Origin: Sutcliffiella tianshenii
GTDB lineage: Bacteria > Bacillota > Bacilli > Bacillales > Bacillaceae_I
NCBI RefSeq assembly: GCF_016908565.1
Contig: NZ_JAFBED010000002.1
Location: 372,001 to 436,000, forward strand
Length of the DNA stretch: 64,000 bases
Direction: 5' to 3'
A program made the translations under genes and the position numbers. Below, in pieces: positions 46,476-55,746 of the stretch. The notes below the pieces were generated by a model. That model did not search any database, had not been told where the DNA came from, and was given only the letters and a program-made list of their open reading frames with translations. Position 1 is the stretch's first letter, and each line of letters begins with the position of its first letter.

Positions 46476-46512
46476 CATAAAAAAAATAGGCCAGTTAGTC
46501 ATCAAGCCTATT
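46476..46512 (-). terminator. Terminator of the PAS-STAS gene
   Basis: AATAGGC/GCCTATT around a 14-nt loop is followed by a long T-run on the minus strand. Confidence 0.75.
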
Positions 46513-46525
46513 TATTAAGCCCTTA

Positions 46526-47311
46526 TCAAATTTTAACAAGTTTGTATCCCATTTTTGACCATACGTAATTTACACCCTGCTTGAACGACTGACAGGTTTT
46601 CACACGTACCTTCAGTCCTTTCCTTATCATCTGTTGGACAAATTGGGAGTTCAATCCTACGAATATTGCCTCGGAACCCATCAATCTTAAAGCTTCAGCT
46701 ATTTGGTCCAGGTGAAATACAACCACATCGTCGATATCATCCACTATCCCTGTAAAATCGAAAATGACGTATTCCGCCTTTTTTTCAGCACATGCAAGGA
46801 GGATGGCATCCTTCGTGTATTGCATTCTTTCCTCGGTCAACAACCCGGTCAATGCTACGAGCAGGACTGAATCGATGGCTGTGCCGATGATAGGTGTATA
46901 TAGGCTCTTTAACATATTCTGCTGGACCTCAAGCTCCTGCTGAAAATCCGATACGTCCTTCCAAGTCAATACATATCCAGAAAAGTCGCCGGTTTCACTA
47001 AACACCTTATCCACCACAATTTTCGCTGAAAAACGGTTAAAAAGCTTTATATGTGCTGTATGGGGGAACGTTTCCCCAGCCAGTATACCATTCTGTCTTG
47101 GACCATGGAACATGGAAAGATTGACACCGATAAAGTCTTCGGGATCATTGATTTTTACAAATGGCCCGATCTTTGTTAAAAGCTCTTTTGCAGGAACATT
47201 CATCCACCTGATAATTTGATTTTCATCAGCAAAAATCAGGCTTTCCCCTATACTGTCCAATAGCCTTAATACATTCAAGCCTTTAAACATTTCAATTTTG
47301 TTTGAATCCAT
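46526..47311 (-). CDS. PAS-STAS domain regulatory protein
   Basis: The 261-residue protein has an N-terminal PAS-like sensor (about residues 12-125; ESLIFADENQIIRWMNVPAKELL) joined by a short helix to a STAS domain (about 140-255; TPIIGTAIDSVLLVALTGLL and YVIFDFTGIVDD). The C-terminal layout resembles RsbR-type stressosome subunits. The Thr of the DxTG motif is kept (DFTG), but the place of the second RsbR phospho-Thr holds Gln. The FHGPRQNGIL loop may help hold a ligand. No other stressosome gene is next to it. It is a likely sensor of the general stress pathway, by inference. Confidence 0.75.
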   Translation of the reverse strand: MDSNKIEMFKGLNVLRLLDSIGESLIFADENQIIRWMNVPAKELLTKIGPFVKINDPEDFIGVNLSMFHGPRQNGILAGETFPHTAHIKLFNRFSAKIVVDKVFSETGDFSGYVLTWKDVSDFQQELEVQQNMLKSLYTPIIGTAIDSVLLVALTGLLTEERMQYTKDAILLACAEKKAEYVIFDFTGIVDDIDDVVVFHLDQIAEALRLMGSEAIFVGLNSQFVQQMIRKGLKVRVKTCQSFKQGVNYVWSKMGYKLVKI

Positions 47312-47355
47312 TACTTCTCCCCCTCACCACATTTTTCAGCAAAATTTCATGTGGA

Positions 47356-48450
47356 TCAATCTTCTCTATTTAGTGGTATTTTTATCAGTCGATCATCTTC
47401 AGGGATAGGGTTACCTCGACCATCAGTATTGTTCGTCACTGCATATATAGTGTCCCCATCCACTAGAACATCCCTCATTCTCCCAAACCCTTCAACAAGT
47501 GCATATTCCTTTTTACTCTCGAGTTCAAATTTCCGGATCATTTCTCCCCTTAGGCTTGCAACGAATAACGAACCATTATGATAAACCAGGCCGGAAGGAG
47601 CCCAAGTATTGGTCCCTGAATTAAATAAAGGCGTTTCCATTCCGTTCTCTTCTTCCGATCCAGAAATGACCGGCCAGCCATAGTTTTTGCCTGGTTCAAT
47701 GATGTTTATTTCATCTCTTGCAGAAGGTCCATGCTCAGATTCATAAAGCATGCCTGTTTCTCTATCCCAAGCTAGACCTTGGGGGTTCCGATGACCAAAT
47801 GAATATACGTAGGAATCCGGAATTGGATTATCCTTTGGGATGGACCCATCCAATTCCATCCTCAGAATGCTGCCAGAAAGGCTACCAGTGTTCTGAGCTT
47901 CCTCAGGTATGGTAGCATCCCCGACTGTAACATACAGCATGTTATCAGGTCCGATCGCAATTCTTCCTCCGTTATGATAGATTGCTCCAGGTATGTCCTC
48001 CAATAGTGCGCGCTCTTCCTTCCAGGCTCCATTTTCGTATTTAAGTAGTACTAAACGATTTTTGACAGACTCTTTTGTACCGTATGTATGATAGACAAAT
48101 GCCTGGTTGTTTGCTGCAAAATCGGGATGCAGTGCCAACCCCAGTAGCCCTCCCTCTCCGTATCGGAGAACATCCTTATCTAGATGAACTGATTCCCTGG
48201 ATAAGTTACCATCTGAGATCCTGGCGATTGTTCCGTTTCTTTCAGTGATATAAAAAGTATCTTTATATTTGGTGATTGCCCAGGGAACATCCAGTTTTTC
48301 TGCAACAGTTTCAACTGATGACCCCAAAGGGTTCGTTACTTCCTTAGCGGGTTGGGTGCTTGTATCATTTGTGTCATTTTCCTGTTTTACAATACATCCG
48401 CTGGCAAAGATAAAATATAGAGCAAAGCAGAAAATCATCCTTTTCTTCAT
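47356..48450 (-). CDS. Glucose/sorbosone dehydrogenase-like (PQQ-type) lipoprotein
   Basis: The 364-residue precursor has a type II signal peptide with lipobox ASGC, so it is an extracellular lipoprotein. A six-bladed beta-propeller of the soluble aldose sugar dehydrogenase type follows: LDVPWAITKYKDTFYITERNG near the N-terminus, then GGLLGLALHPDF (about 95-106), YHNGGRIAIGPDNMLYVTVGDA and the SFGHRNPQGLAWD motif (about 223-235). Family members use PQQ and calcium; no PQQ synthesis genes are visible here. The substrate is probably a sugar but cannot be specified. Confidence 0.85.
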   Translation of the reverse strand: MKKRMIFCFALYFIFASGCIVKQENDTNDTSTQPAKEVTNPLGSSVETVAEKLDVPWAITKYKDTFYITERNGTIARISDGNLSRESVHLDKDVLRYGEGGLLGLALHPDFAANNQAFVYHTYGTKESVKNRLVLLKYENGAWKEERALLEDIPGAIYHNGGRIAIGPDNMLYVTVGDATIPEEAQNTGSLSGSILRMELDGSIPKDNPIPDSYVYSFGHRNPQGLAWDRETGMLYESEHGPSARDEINIIEPGKNYGWPVISGSEEENGMETPLFNSGTNTWAPSGLVYHNGSLFVASLRGEMIRKFELESKKEYALVEGFGRMRDVLVDGDTIYAVTNNTDGRGNPIPEDDRLIKIPLNRED

Positions 48451-48507
48451 GAGCTCACTCCTCCATTTTTATACCCTATTTTCTTCATTCTAACCTTTTT
48501 TAAGAAA

Positions 48508-48541
48508 AATAAAAAAGCACGACATTTATTGTCATGCTTTA
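48508..48541 (-). terminator. Terminator of the DUF6501 gene
   Basis: AAAGCATGACA/TGTCGTGCTTT (one G-U) with loop ATAAA is followed by TTTATTTTTC on the minus strand. Confidence 0.85.
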
Positions 48542-48552
48542 GGAAATATCTA

Positions 48553-48756
48553 TCAGACAGTCTCGAAATAATCCTTATAATAACCACCGATGTGACCGCT
48601 GTTGTCCACTACAAAGAAGAATTCCTCGGTTTCGTTTTTTACTTCATATGTCTTCCCGGCGGTCAGCATATTGTTAACTACATATTTTTCTGCATTTGTA
48701 TGTACACATTTGATCATCTTAACGCTGGTACGATCTTTCCATGTTGCATGTATCAT
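48553..48756 (-). CDS. DUF6501-like small protein
   Basis: The 67-residue soluble protein starts MIHATWKDRTSVKMIKCVHTNAEKY and ends GHIGGYYKDYFETV, a compact SH3-like beta pattern found in small uncharacterised Bacillaceae proteins (DUF6501, from memory). The ribosome binding site AGGAGGTG is perfect. It has its own terminator. Function unknown. Confidence 0.8.
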   Translation of the reverse strand: MIHATWKDRTSVKMIKCVHTNAEKYVVNNMLTAGKTYEVKNETEEFFFVVDNSGHIGGYYKDYFETV

Positions 48757-48872
48757 CTAAAAGCACCTCCTGATTCTATTTCCTCCATATCATATCTTAA
48801 CTTATGTATAATTGCCAGTCACTTTTGAACGTTCCACCACTTATACTCATATGAATAATGGAGGTGATTAAT

Positions 48873-49574
48873 ATGAAGAAATCCTACTATACAGACCTGC
48901 TTGCTTTACTCGGAATTGGAGGTGCCCATCCTGGCGGGATAGAACTTACGAAAGATATTATGATGGAGTTCGACATCAAAGATAAGAAATTCTTGGAAGT
49001 TGGTTGTGGCACCGGGCAAACAAGTGCCTATCTCCACGATAGAGGAGCTTTACTCACCACCATGGATGCACATTCTTTGATGGTGGAAAAGGCAAACACA
49101 AGGTTCATTGAAATGCGTCTGGCATGCAGGGCAATGCTAGGCAATATTGAAAAATCAGATTTCACTTCAAATACTTTCGACTTTATTCTTGCAGAATCAG
49201 TCCTTTCTTTTACAGATACACTTCCTTCATTGAAAGAAATACATCGGCTATTGAATTTCGGTGGTACTTTTATGGGAATTGAAATGGTGAAGAAAAACAC
49301 TCTCCCTGAAGTCATTGAAAACAGAATGAAAGAATTCTATGGTTTATCGAACATTTACTCTTTCGATGGCTGGAAGCATGTTTTGAAGGAGAGTGGTTTT
49401 TCAAGCATTTCCCTTAAGTCTATTCCTTTAGATGATTTAGAACCGGTCGAACCCGATTTCAACCCCTCCTCAGATATTGAAGAAAAATACTTTCAAGTAA
49501 TGCAGGAACATGAAGAACTCACATCCCTGTCCCGTCCATATATAGAACTTTGTGTGATCAGTTGCACTAAATAA
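48873..49574 (+). CDS. SAM-dependent methyltransferase (class I)
   Basis: The 233-residue protein has the Rossmann SAM site LEVGCGTGQTSAYL (about residues 37-50), motif II LTTMDAHSLMVEKA and the DFILAESVLSFTD motif IV region. It resembles small-molecule methyltransferases of the UbiE/arsenite type, but lacks the Cys set of ArsM. The ATG at 48873 follows GGAGGTG; an earlier ATG overlaps that site. The substrate is unknown. Confidence 0.85.
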   Translation: MKKSYYTDLLALLGIGGAHPGGIELTKDIMMEFDIKDKKFLEVGCGTGQTSAYLHDRGALLTTMDAHSLMVEKANTRFIEMRLACRAMLGNIEKSDFTSNTFDFILAESVLSFTDTLPSLKEIHRLLNFGGTFMGIEMVKKNTLPEVIENRMKEFYGLSNIYSFDGWKHVLKESGFSSISLKSIPLDDLEPVEPDFNPSSDIEEKYFQVMQEHEELTSLSRPYIELCVISCTK

Positions 49575-49579
49575 ACAAG

Positions 49580-49610
49580 GCTAATGTCTTTTAAGGCATT
49601 AGCTATTTTT
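49580..49610 (+). terminator. Terminator of the methyltransferase gene
   Basis: GCTAATG/CATTAGC with a 10-nt loop is followed by TATTTTT. Confidence 0.8.
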
Positions 49611-49809
49611 CCAAGAATACGTATTTATAGTTATTTTTTCAAATTACCATCCTACATATTCCCATATTATTGTGAGATAAAGCCAATATCTACAATTATT
49701 ATGTTATGTTGGCAACATTTATATAGTGAAATGATTCCTTGGTCTTGTTACCATTTACATTAGAGTGTCCGAGAGTTGCTAATAAACAACACAAGGAGGA
49801 ATTCAATTC

Positions 49810-50397
49810 ATGAAAAAACTTATTGCGATTACAACTTTAGCAGCAGCATTTATTTCTGGTACAGGATTCAGTGCGCAGGCTGAAGAAACATATAAAGTTC
49901 AATCAGGCGACAGCCTTTGGAATATTGGTAAAACATATGGTGTATCTGTAAAAGAGGTACAAGCCATCAATAATAAAGGTAATCATTTAATCTTCCCTGG
50001 AGAAGCTTTAAAGTTGCCAACCCCAGTATCTGAGGAAGAAAAAGATCTACTTGCCCGCCTTGTTCACGCCGAGTCCAAGGGTGAACCATATGAAGGGAAA
50101 GTAGCTGTGGCAACAGTGGTCCTAAACCGTGTAGATAGTGATATTTTTCCAGATTCAATCAAAGAAGTGGTGACTGAGACTTCTGCTGGTGGAGTGTATC
50201 AGTTCTCTCCAGTGAAAAATGGTGAAATCAACAAAAAAGCGGATGAAGAAGCAATCAAGGCTGTAGAAGAAGCGATTGCCTTCCGTGGTGATGGAAACAA
50301 CTCACTTTACTTCTTCAATCCTGACAAAACAAGTGACGAATGGATCCGCACAAGAACTGTAACAAAAACAATCGGAAACCATGTATTTGCACAATAA
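49810..50397 (+). CDS. ykvT: SleB-type cell wall hydrolase with LysM domain
   Basis: The 195-residue secreted protein has a signal peptide (about residues 1-24, ending SAQA-E), one LysM peptidoglycan-binding repeat (YKVQSGDSLWNIGKTYGV, 28-70) and a Hydrolase_2 (SleB/CwlJ) domain (about 85-195) with the active-site Glu in LVHAESKGEPYEGKVAVA. It is a lytic transglycosylase-like enzyme acting on the wall or spore cortex. Convergence with the ykvS gene matches the B. subtilis neighbourhood. Confidence 0.92.
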   Translation: MKKLIAITTLAAAFISGTGFSAQAEETYKVQSGDSLWNIGKTYGVSVKEVQAINNKGNHLIFPGEALKLPTPVSEEEKDLLARLVHAESKGEPYEGKVAVATVVLNRVDSDIFPDSIKEVVTETSAGGVYQFSPVKNGEINKKADEEAIKAVEEAIAFRGDGNNSLYFFNPDKTSDEWIRTRTVTKTIGNHVFAQ

Positions 50398-50407
50398 TAT
50401 ATAACTT

Positions 50408-50442
50408 AAAAAAGAAGGTGCGGATTACGCACCTTCTTTTTT
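50408..50442. terminator. Bidirectional terminator between ykvT and ykvS
   Basis: AAAAAAGAAGGTGCG/CGCACCTTCTTTTTT is a perfect 15-bp stem with loop GATTA. Confidence 0.95.
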
Positions 50443-50632
50443 ATACCGTTTTGTAATTTTTATGATTAATGACAGTGCGGATCGGTTCGCCTGTGTTTGG
50501 ATTCTTTCCGAGTTCAACAATTACGGAACTGTCACGGACGACAATTACCTTCCCCTTGCTTCCTTTATTCGTGCCATTTTTAATCAGGATGGTATCACCT
50601 ATTTGAATCCCATTGGCTTTTGTCTCTTCCAT
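50441..50632 (-). CDS. ykvS: DUF2187 protein YkvS
   Basis: The 63-residue protein has the KOW-like motif GDTILIKNGTNKGSKGKVIVV, typical of DUF2187, suggesting an RNA-binding or SH3-like barrel. It ends with GKNPNTGEPIRTVINHKNYK. It is a single gene convergent with ykvT, as in B. subtilis. Role unknown. Confidence 0.9.
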   Translation of the reverse strand: MEETKANGIQIGDTILIKNGTNKGSKGKVIVVRDSSVIVELGKNPNTGEPIRTVINHKNYKTV

Positions 50633-50683
50633 TTTTCATTCCACCTTTAAAATTTATGTACTTCTCTATTATTACCCTTAAAC

Positions 50684-51544
50684 CTAAGAAAGCAAAATAC
50701 TTTTTATACAATTAAAACATATGGAGCGAATTTCCTCCGCTTCGTTGAATAGCTGATGGTTTCCTTCATCAATCAATATTGCATCACTACCTGGAAAAAG
50801 GCCGAGTAAAAATGATACGTTGAATCGCCAATCAACCGTTGTATCCCTATTCCCCTGTATCAGGTGCAATCTCTGCTTTTGAATAGGGTATTCAAAGACA
50901 TCCTCATGCCATTTTGATAGTGAAACAACCCAATTGGTCGGTAATGTATCAAATTGTAATGGATCATTTTTCACAAATTCAAGATAATGTTTATTGGAAG
51001 CATTCTTCCTATACTTTCTTTTAATGCTTTTCAACCTCTTCCCTATCAGTTTAACCCCTATCTGTGAAAATGACCATAAATAAGGCTTGATAAGTGGCGC
51101 TACAAAAATAACTTTTTCAAAAATAGGCGGATGATGAATAAGATATTCGGTAATGACCGAACAACCTGTACTATGCCCTATTATATGATAACTTCTGTTT
51201 TGATCAGATTCGATTGTTGAAGATATCACACCATCTAAAGCATTTACATATTCACCAAAACAATCGATATCGCCCCTTGGACCATAAGAATACCCATGTC
51301 CGGGCAAATCGAAGGTTATGACAGAAAAGGAGTTTGAAACAAGAAATCGGATGAGGAGCGATAATGATCCGGAATGATCCAAATATCCATGCACCAAAAA
51401 GATGGTCCCTTTGGATGCTGCCGGCAAAAAAGATTGCCTGAATATCGTTCCATAATCAGTAGTAATGAACTGAAAATGATGTATGGAAGATAAACCGGAT
51501 AGATCATATTGATTGAGATACGTTTCTTTTTCGAATACAGACAT
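50684..51544 (-). CDS. Alpha/beta hydrolase (monoacylglycerol-lipase-like)
   Basis: The 286-residue cytosolic protein has the oxyanion segment FLVHGYLDHSG (about 49-59), the nucleophile elbow GHSTGCS (about 122-128), the acid Asp near LIQGNRDTTVDW and the catalytic His in DEGNHQLFNE (about 266). The residue order fits serine lipases/esterases of the lysophospholipase family. The N-terminal 20 residues are specific. Substrate not determinable. Confidence 0.85.
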   Translation of the reverse strand: MSVFEKETYLNQYDLSGLSSIHHFQFITTDYGTIFRQSFLPAASKGTIFLVHGYLDHSGSLSLLIRFLVSNSFSVITFDLPGHGYSYGPRGDIDCFGEYVNALDGVISSTIESDQNRSYHIIGHSTGCSVITEYLIHHPPIFEKVIFVAPLIKPYLWSFSQIGVKLIGKRLKSIKRKYRKNASNKHYLEFVKNDPLQFDTLPTNWVVSLSKWHEDVFEYPIQKQRLHLIQGNRDTTVDWRFNVSFLLGLFPGSDAILIDEGNHQLFNEAEEIRSICFNCIKSILLS

Positions 51545-51655
51545 ACTGTCATTCCTTATCTTCTAAAATGATCATCACTAGTTTACCCTGATGATTGTAT
51601 AAAGTTTCTTCATTTGATGAATTCTAACTGTAATCAGAAATGGAAAGAGGTGAAA

Positions 51656-52192
51656 ATGATGAACATCAAAGGCTTTGTTATTACAGGACTAGCATTCACT
51701 ATCTTTGCTAGTGGTTGTGGGAATGTAAATGATTATGGCGCTGAAAAAAGAAACGCTCCGAACGATTCATTAAATGTGAATTATGATCAGGATCGGTTTA
51801 ACAGGCCGGAAAATGTCCGTAATAACATCAACCCACGCAGAGTGAATGATGAGAATGAACCAAGGATGGCGATTGCTGACCGTGCGGCAGATAAGGTAAC
51901 AGCATTGAAAGAAGTGGAAACCTGCAATGTCATAGTTACAGATGAAAATGCATATGTAGCAGCAGTTCTTGAAAATGGTGAAGATAAGGTCACGAAAGAT
52001 GTGGAACGTAAAATTGCAGATCAAGTGCGTAAAACAGACAAGGATATTAACGATGTATTTGTTTCCGTTAACCCTGACTTTGTAAAGCGCATGGATGGCT
52101 ATGCAAACGACCTGCGTTCAGGAAGACCGGTAAGCGGATTGCTCGATGAATTTACACAAACGGTTCAACGTGTCTTCCCGACAAACAGATAA
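51656..52192 (+). CDS. YhcN/YlaJ-family sporulation lipoprotein
   Basis: The roughly 178-residue precursor has a lipoprotein signal with lipobox FASGC. An Asn/Arg-rich linker with NNINPRRVND follows. The YhcN/YlaJ domain is at about 75-178 (IADRAADKVTALKEVETCNVIVTDENAYVAAVLE). The last part, VFPTNR, is typical. Such proteins sit in the spore inner membrane or cortex region. Two ATG codons follow AAAGAGGTG; I took the first. Confidence 0.9.
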   Translation: MMNIKGFVITGLAFTIFASGCGNVNDYGAEKRNAPNDSLNVNYDQDRFNRPENVRNNINPRRVNDENEPRMAIADRAADKVTALKEVETCNVIVTDENAYVAAVLENGEDKVTKDVERKIADQVRKTDKDINDVFVSVNPDFVKRMDGYANDLRSGRPVSGLLDEFTQTVQRVFPTNR

Positions 52193-52197
52193 TAAAA

Positions 52198-52230
52198 TAA
52201 GAGAGAGGCTAGTTCCTCTCTCTATTTTTG
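52198..52230. terminator. Terminator between YhcN lipoprotein and yaaN
   Basis: AGAGAGG/CCTCTCTCT with a short loop is followed by ATTTTTG. Confidence 0.8.
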
Positions 52231-53415
52231 TGATTTTGCACGTATATTAAGCAGCTTGTCTTTTAATTCGTTTTCCATCTGTACAAGCTCCAGTTCAACC
52301 TGTTGGCGTTTTTGGCGACCTTCCTGCTGTATCTGAAGTGTTTCTTCCAAGGTTTCGATCAGGTTCTCCTGTGTTTTCTTTAAAGTTTCGATATCCACAA
52401 GGCCACGCTCATTCTCTTTAGCTGCTGAAATAGTGTTCTGCTTCAGCATTTCGGAATTGCGCAGCAACAGTTCATTTGTTGTTTCCGAAACATTCTTTTG
52501 TGTATCGACGGCTTTTTGCTGATTATAAAGGGATACGGCAATCACCAGTTGGTTCTTCCATAGCGGAATAGCTGTAAGGATCGAGGACTGGATCCTCTCG
52601 ACCAAGGTCTGATTTGTATGCTGGATCATCCTTATCTGTGGAGCCATTTGCAAGGTGATCTGCCTGCTGATTTTAAGGTCATGTGTACGCTTTTGCAGGC
52701 GATCTGCAAATTGCATCATGTCACTGACTGCTTGCACATCCATTTGATCATTTGTTGAACGTGCTTTTCGTTCCATCTCGGGTATAAGATTCGTCTGGAT
52801 CTCCTCAAGCTTATGTTCTGCTGCTGCAATATATACATTCAATGCCTTAAAATAGTCTTTGTTTTTGTCATACAAGGACTCAAGCATAATATTATCCCGC
52901 TGCAGCACTTTCTTAAAGCTTTCGAGCTGGTCGGCAATTTTGTCGATTTCAAACCCGATTTTTCGGTATTTGGCAAAAAGCTGATTCACCGAATTGTTTA
53001 CGCTGCCGAAAATCCTGCCAAAAAAGCCCTTCTTTTGCGGTTCAAGTTCCCCAGGCTTCACTTCTTTGATTTTTCGCATCAAATCTGATACCACTTCTCC
53101 CACAGGTCCAGCATCCTTCGCCTGAACATGGGATAGGATGGAATTTGAAAAGGTCGAGAGCTCGTTTTGGGCGGTAATCCCATAGGAAGAAATGGCATGT
53201 TGATCATTCGGATCGATCTGTTTGGCTATTTCCATCGCTCTAAGCTTCATGTCTTCTGAAAGGCTATCCATCACTTTTTCCCTTTTGGGTTCCGGTTGCT
53301 GCCCGCTTTGGGCTGCAACTTCATTCTCCATCGTAGGTGTGGAAAAAGGGTTGCTGAGCAGGTCATTTAATGTATCATTTTTGATTTTTTCATCCAATTT
53401 CTCTTTATTATTCAT
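52222..53415 (-). CDS. yaaN: TelA/YaaN toxic-anion-resistance family protein
   Basis: The 397-residue protein is a long helical, coiled-coil-rich soluble member of the TelA family: LSEDMKLRAMEIAKQIDP near residue 55, VSDLMRKIKEV, and the long helices with KKVLQRDNIMLESLYDKNKDYF at about 185. The family has been tied to tellurite resistance and cell-envelope stress without a defined activity. It follows xpaC after 15 nt, the same pair as in B. subtilis. The N-terminal 45 residues look disordered. Confidence 0.9.
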   Translation of the reverse strand: MNNKEKLDEKIKNDTLNDLLSNPFSTPTMENEVAAQSGQQPEPKREKVMDSLSEDMKLRAMEIAKQIDPNDQHAISSYGITAQNELSTFSNSILSHVQAKDAGPVGEVVSDLMRKIKEVKPGELEPQKKGFFGRIFGSVNNSVNQLFAKYRKIGFEIDKIADQLESFKKVLQRDNIMLESLYDKNKDYFKALNVYIAAAEHKLEEIQTNLIPEMERKARSTNDQMDVQAVSDMMQFADRLQKRTHDLKISRQITLQMAPQIRMIQHTNQTLVERIQSSILTAIPLWKNQLVIAVSLYNQQKAVDTQKNVSETTNELLLRNSEMLKQNTISAAKENERGLVDIETLKKTQENLIETLEETLQIQQEGRQKRQQVELELVQMENELKDKLLNIRAKSQK

Positions 53416-53430
53416 CTTTTCACCTCATCA

Positions 53431-54054
53431 TTACTTCTTCTCTATTGTAAGGGATTGCTGGTTCATCAATTTGATCTCTGTGTTCAGATTGTTCATATCA
53501 CCCTCAAGGACCACCATGAGTTCTTTCTCCATCTTGCGTTCCATTTGTTTAAGTGCATTTTCCGTCTCTCTCAATGCTGCTGATACTTCATGTGTCCTGA
53601 CAGGCTGGGACAATAATTGTACATATTTTTCAGCGATAATCGCCGATGAGTCCAAATGCTGGTGGAAGAAGGTTTGTGCACTTCTATAGCGGATAGGTTC
53701 TTTTTCCACCATTTTAATGATTTTTTGGGATATTTTATAAAGCTTCGTTATATTTTGATAGACAAAGATGCTCCTGACTTTAAATCTGTTACTATTCAGC
53801 TTTTGCAGCTTCATCTTTGCGTCCTTGACTTGCGCGAGAACATATTTCTTCTCTTTCCGTTCCACTTTATCCAACTCATCTTGTGGCAATAATTTGCGCT
53901 TCAGAAGCAAGTGGCTAACCAAAAACGCTGAAATAGCACCGATCCCACCAAGCAGGACCTGATTTTCTGTTGAGAAAAATACGATCACAAAGGACATGAT
54001 CGCTATATTGGAAGAAGCAACAAAAATAAATGCTCTCTTTAAAAATCGTTTCAT
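53431..54054 (-). CDS. xpaC: XpaC-like membrane protein
   Basis: The 207-residue protein has two adjacent N-terminal hydrophobic spans (about 8-24 and 30-46) and a long basic coiled-coil region (about 55-207). This is the pattern of XpaC, first noted as needed for hydrolysis of 5-bromo-4-chloroindolyl phosphate. I chose the ATG at 54054 (GAGGAGTG upstream). It is co-transcribed with yaaN; together they probably form a membrane-associated complex, by inference. Confidence 0.85.
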   Translation of the reverse strand: MKRFLKRAFIFVASSNIAIMSFVIVFFSTENQVLLGGIGAISAFLVSHLLLKRKLLPQDELDKVERKEKKYVLAQVKDAKMKLQKLNSNRFKVRSIFVYQNITKLYKISQKIIKMVEKEPIRYRSAQTFFHQHLDSSAIIAEKYVQLLSQPVRTHEVSAALRETENALKQMERKMEKELMVVLEGDMNNLNTEIKLMNQQSLTIEKK

Positions 54055-54165
54055 CCTATCACTCCTCGCCCTTTCCTGTAGGCATATCATCCTTATGCTT
54101 TATATACGGATATTTAGAAAAAAAGTTTCATTTTCGTTAAATTCATTATATATGATTTCTGCATA

Positions 54166-54203
54166 TAAAAAAAAGCCTAACTCCTTACTTGGCGAGTCAG
54201 GCT
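54166..54203 (-). terminator. Terminator of the aldehyde dehydrogenase gene
   Basis: AGCCTGACTC/GAGTTAGGCT (one G-U) is followed by eight T on the minus strand. Confidence 0.85.
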
Positions 54204-54216
54204 GTAAAGATTTTGT

Positions 54217-55632
54217 TCATATTCCGATAGATATATATTTCACTTCCAGATATTCTTCCAATCCATGATGTCCGCCTTCTCTTCCGATACCGCTTTCCTT
54301 AAGCCCTCCGAATGGGGCCTGTGCTGAAGATGGTGCACCATCATTGACACCGATGATGCCATATTCCAAAGCTTCGGTGACGCGATACATTCTGCCAAGA
54401 CTTTCGGTATATACATAAGCTGCCAGACCATATGGTGAATTATTTGCCCTATCGAGCACTTCCGCTTCTTCTGTAAAAGTACTGATTGGCGCCAACGGTC
54501 CAAATGTTTCTTCCTGCATACAAATCATATCATCCTTCACATTGGACAAGACGGTAGGCTCCATAAAGGTCTTATCCATTACCTTGCCACCGTGGATGAC
54601 CTCCGCCCCTTTCCTTTTCGCGTCCTCGATATGCTCTTGAACCTTATCCAAGGCATCCCGGTCTATCAAAGGGCCGATATCAATGCCTCTCTCCAGGCCA
54701 TTTCCAACCTTCAGCTTGGAGACCTCCTCAATGAATAGGGAAGTGAAGGATTCGGCCACTTTTTCGTGAACATATATCCTGTTCGCACAAATGCAAGTCT
54801 GGCCTGCATTGCGGTACTTCGATTGGATGAGCCCTTTTGCCGCTTTTTCAAGATCGGCATCTTCGAATACGATAAACGGTGCATGTCCGCCAAGCTCAAG
54901 AGATAGCTTTTTTACAGTATCAGAAGCCATTTTCATCAGTGTTTTACCTACTTCGGTCGAGCCGGTGAATGTCAGCTTCTTCACTTTATTGCTTTTCATC
55001 AGCTTTTCTCCAATAAGGCTTGATTTACCTGTCACCACCTGTATCACACCCTTGGGGATTCCTGCTTCATGGGCATACTTGGCAAGCAGCAGTGCTGTTA
55101 ACGGTGTTTGGCTCGCGGGTTTGATTATGACAGTACACCCTGCTGCAAGAGCAGGTGCAACTTTACGTGTAATCATGGCTGCTGGAAAATTCCATGGTGT
55201 GATGGCCGCAACCACACCAACCGGCTGCTTTTGAATCAAGATTCGTTTACTATCCTGATTTGCGGGCATGGTTTCGCCGTAGATTCTCTTCGCTTCCTCT
55301 TTATACCAATCAACAAAATTATTCGCATATACTACTTCTCCAAGAGCTTCCTTGAAAGGCTTGCCCTGCTCCACCGTCAATGTCTCGGCGATCTTCTTTT
55401 TATTTTCATCCAATAATTGATACCACTTGCCTAGGAGATCTGCACGTTCGTATGCCGTCTTTTTTCTCCAGGATTGGAAGGCAACAGATGCATGGTCTAT
55501 GACCTGATCCAACTGCTCTTCGTCAATACTCGGAACTGTGCCAATCACCTCATCAGTTGCCGGATTGGTTACCTCTATCTCATCTTCAGATCTGACCCAT
55601 TCACCATTTATGTACATAGAATATTTCTCCAT
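54217..55632 (-). CDS. gabD: NAD(P)-dependent succinate-semialdehyde dehydrogenase (GabD-like)
   Basis: The 471-residue enzyme has AAITPWNFPAAMITRKVAPALAAGC (about 142-166), TFTGSTEVGKTLM, the catalytic Glu in LSLELGGHAPFIVFEDA, the catalytic Cys in NAGQTCICANR and the C-terminal PFGGLKESGIGREGG. These are the features of class I SSADH/GabD. ATG at 55632 follows AAGGAGG. No gabT lies next to it, so it may serve general aldehyde turnover. Confidence 0.88.
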   Translation of the reverse strand: MEKYSMYINGEWVRSEDEIEVTNPATDEVIGTVPSIDEEQLDQVIDHASVAFQSWRKKTAYERADLLGKWYQLLDENKKKIAETLTVEQGKPFKEALGEVVYANNFVDWYKEEAKRIYGETMPANQDSKRILIQKQPVGVVAAITPWNFPAAMITRKVAPALAAGCTVIIKPASQTPLTALLLAKYAHEAGIPKGVIQVVTGKSSLIGEKLMKSNKVKKLTFTGSTEVGKTLMKMASDTVKKLSLELGGHAPFIVFEDADLEKAAKGLIQSKYRNAGQTCICANRIYVHEKVAESFTSLFIEEVSKLKVGNGLERGIDIGPLIDRDALDKVQEHIEDAKRKGAEVIHGGKVMDKTFMEPTVLSNVKDDMICMQEETFGPLAPISTFTEEAEVLDRANNSPYGLAAYVYTESLGRMYRVTEALEYGIIGVNDGAPSSAQAPFGGLKESGIGREGGHHGLEEYLEVKYISIGI

Positions 55633-55715
55633 CGTTATTACCTCCTTCAAAATATAAAGCTTCTGTTCATCTACCTAATATATTCACTATCTATCTCTCA
55701 TTCCCTCTACAAACA

Positions 55716-55746
55716 AGAAAAAAACACCCTAAGGTCATTAAGGTGT
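55716..55746 (-). terminator. Terminator of the MFS gene
   Basis: ACACCTTAA/TTAGGGTGT is followed by seven T on the minus strand. Confidence 0.7.
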
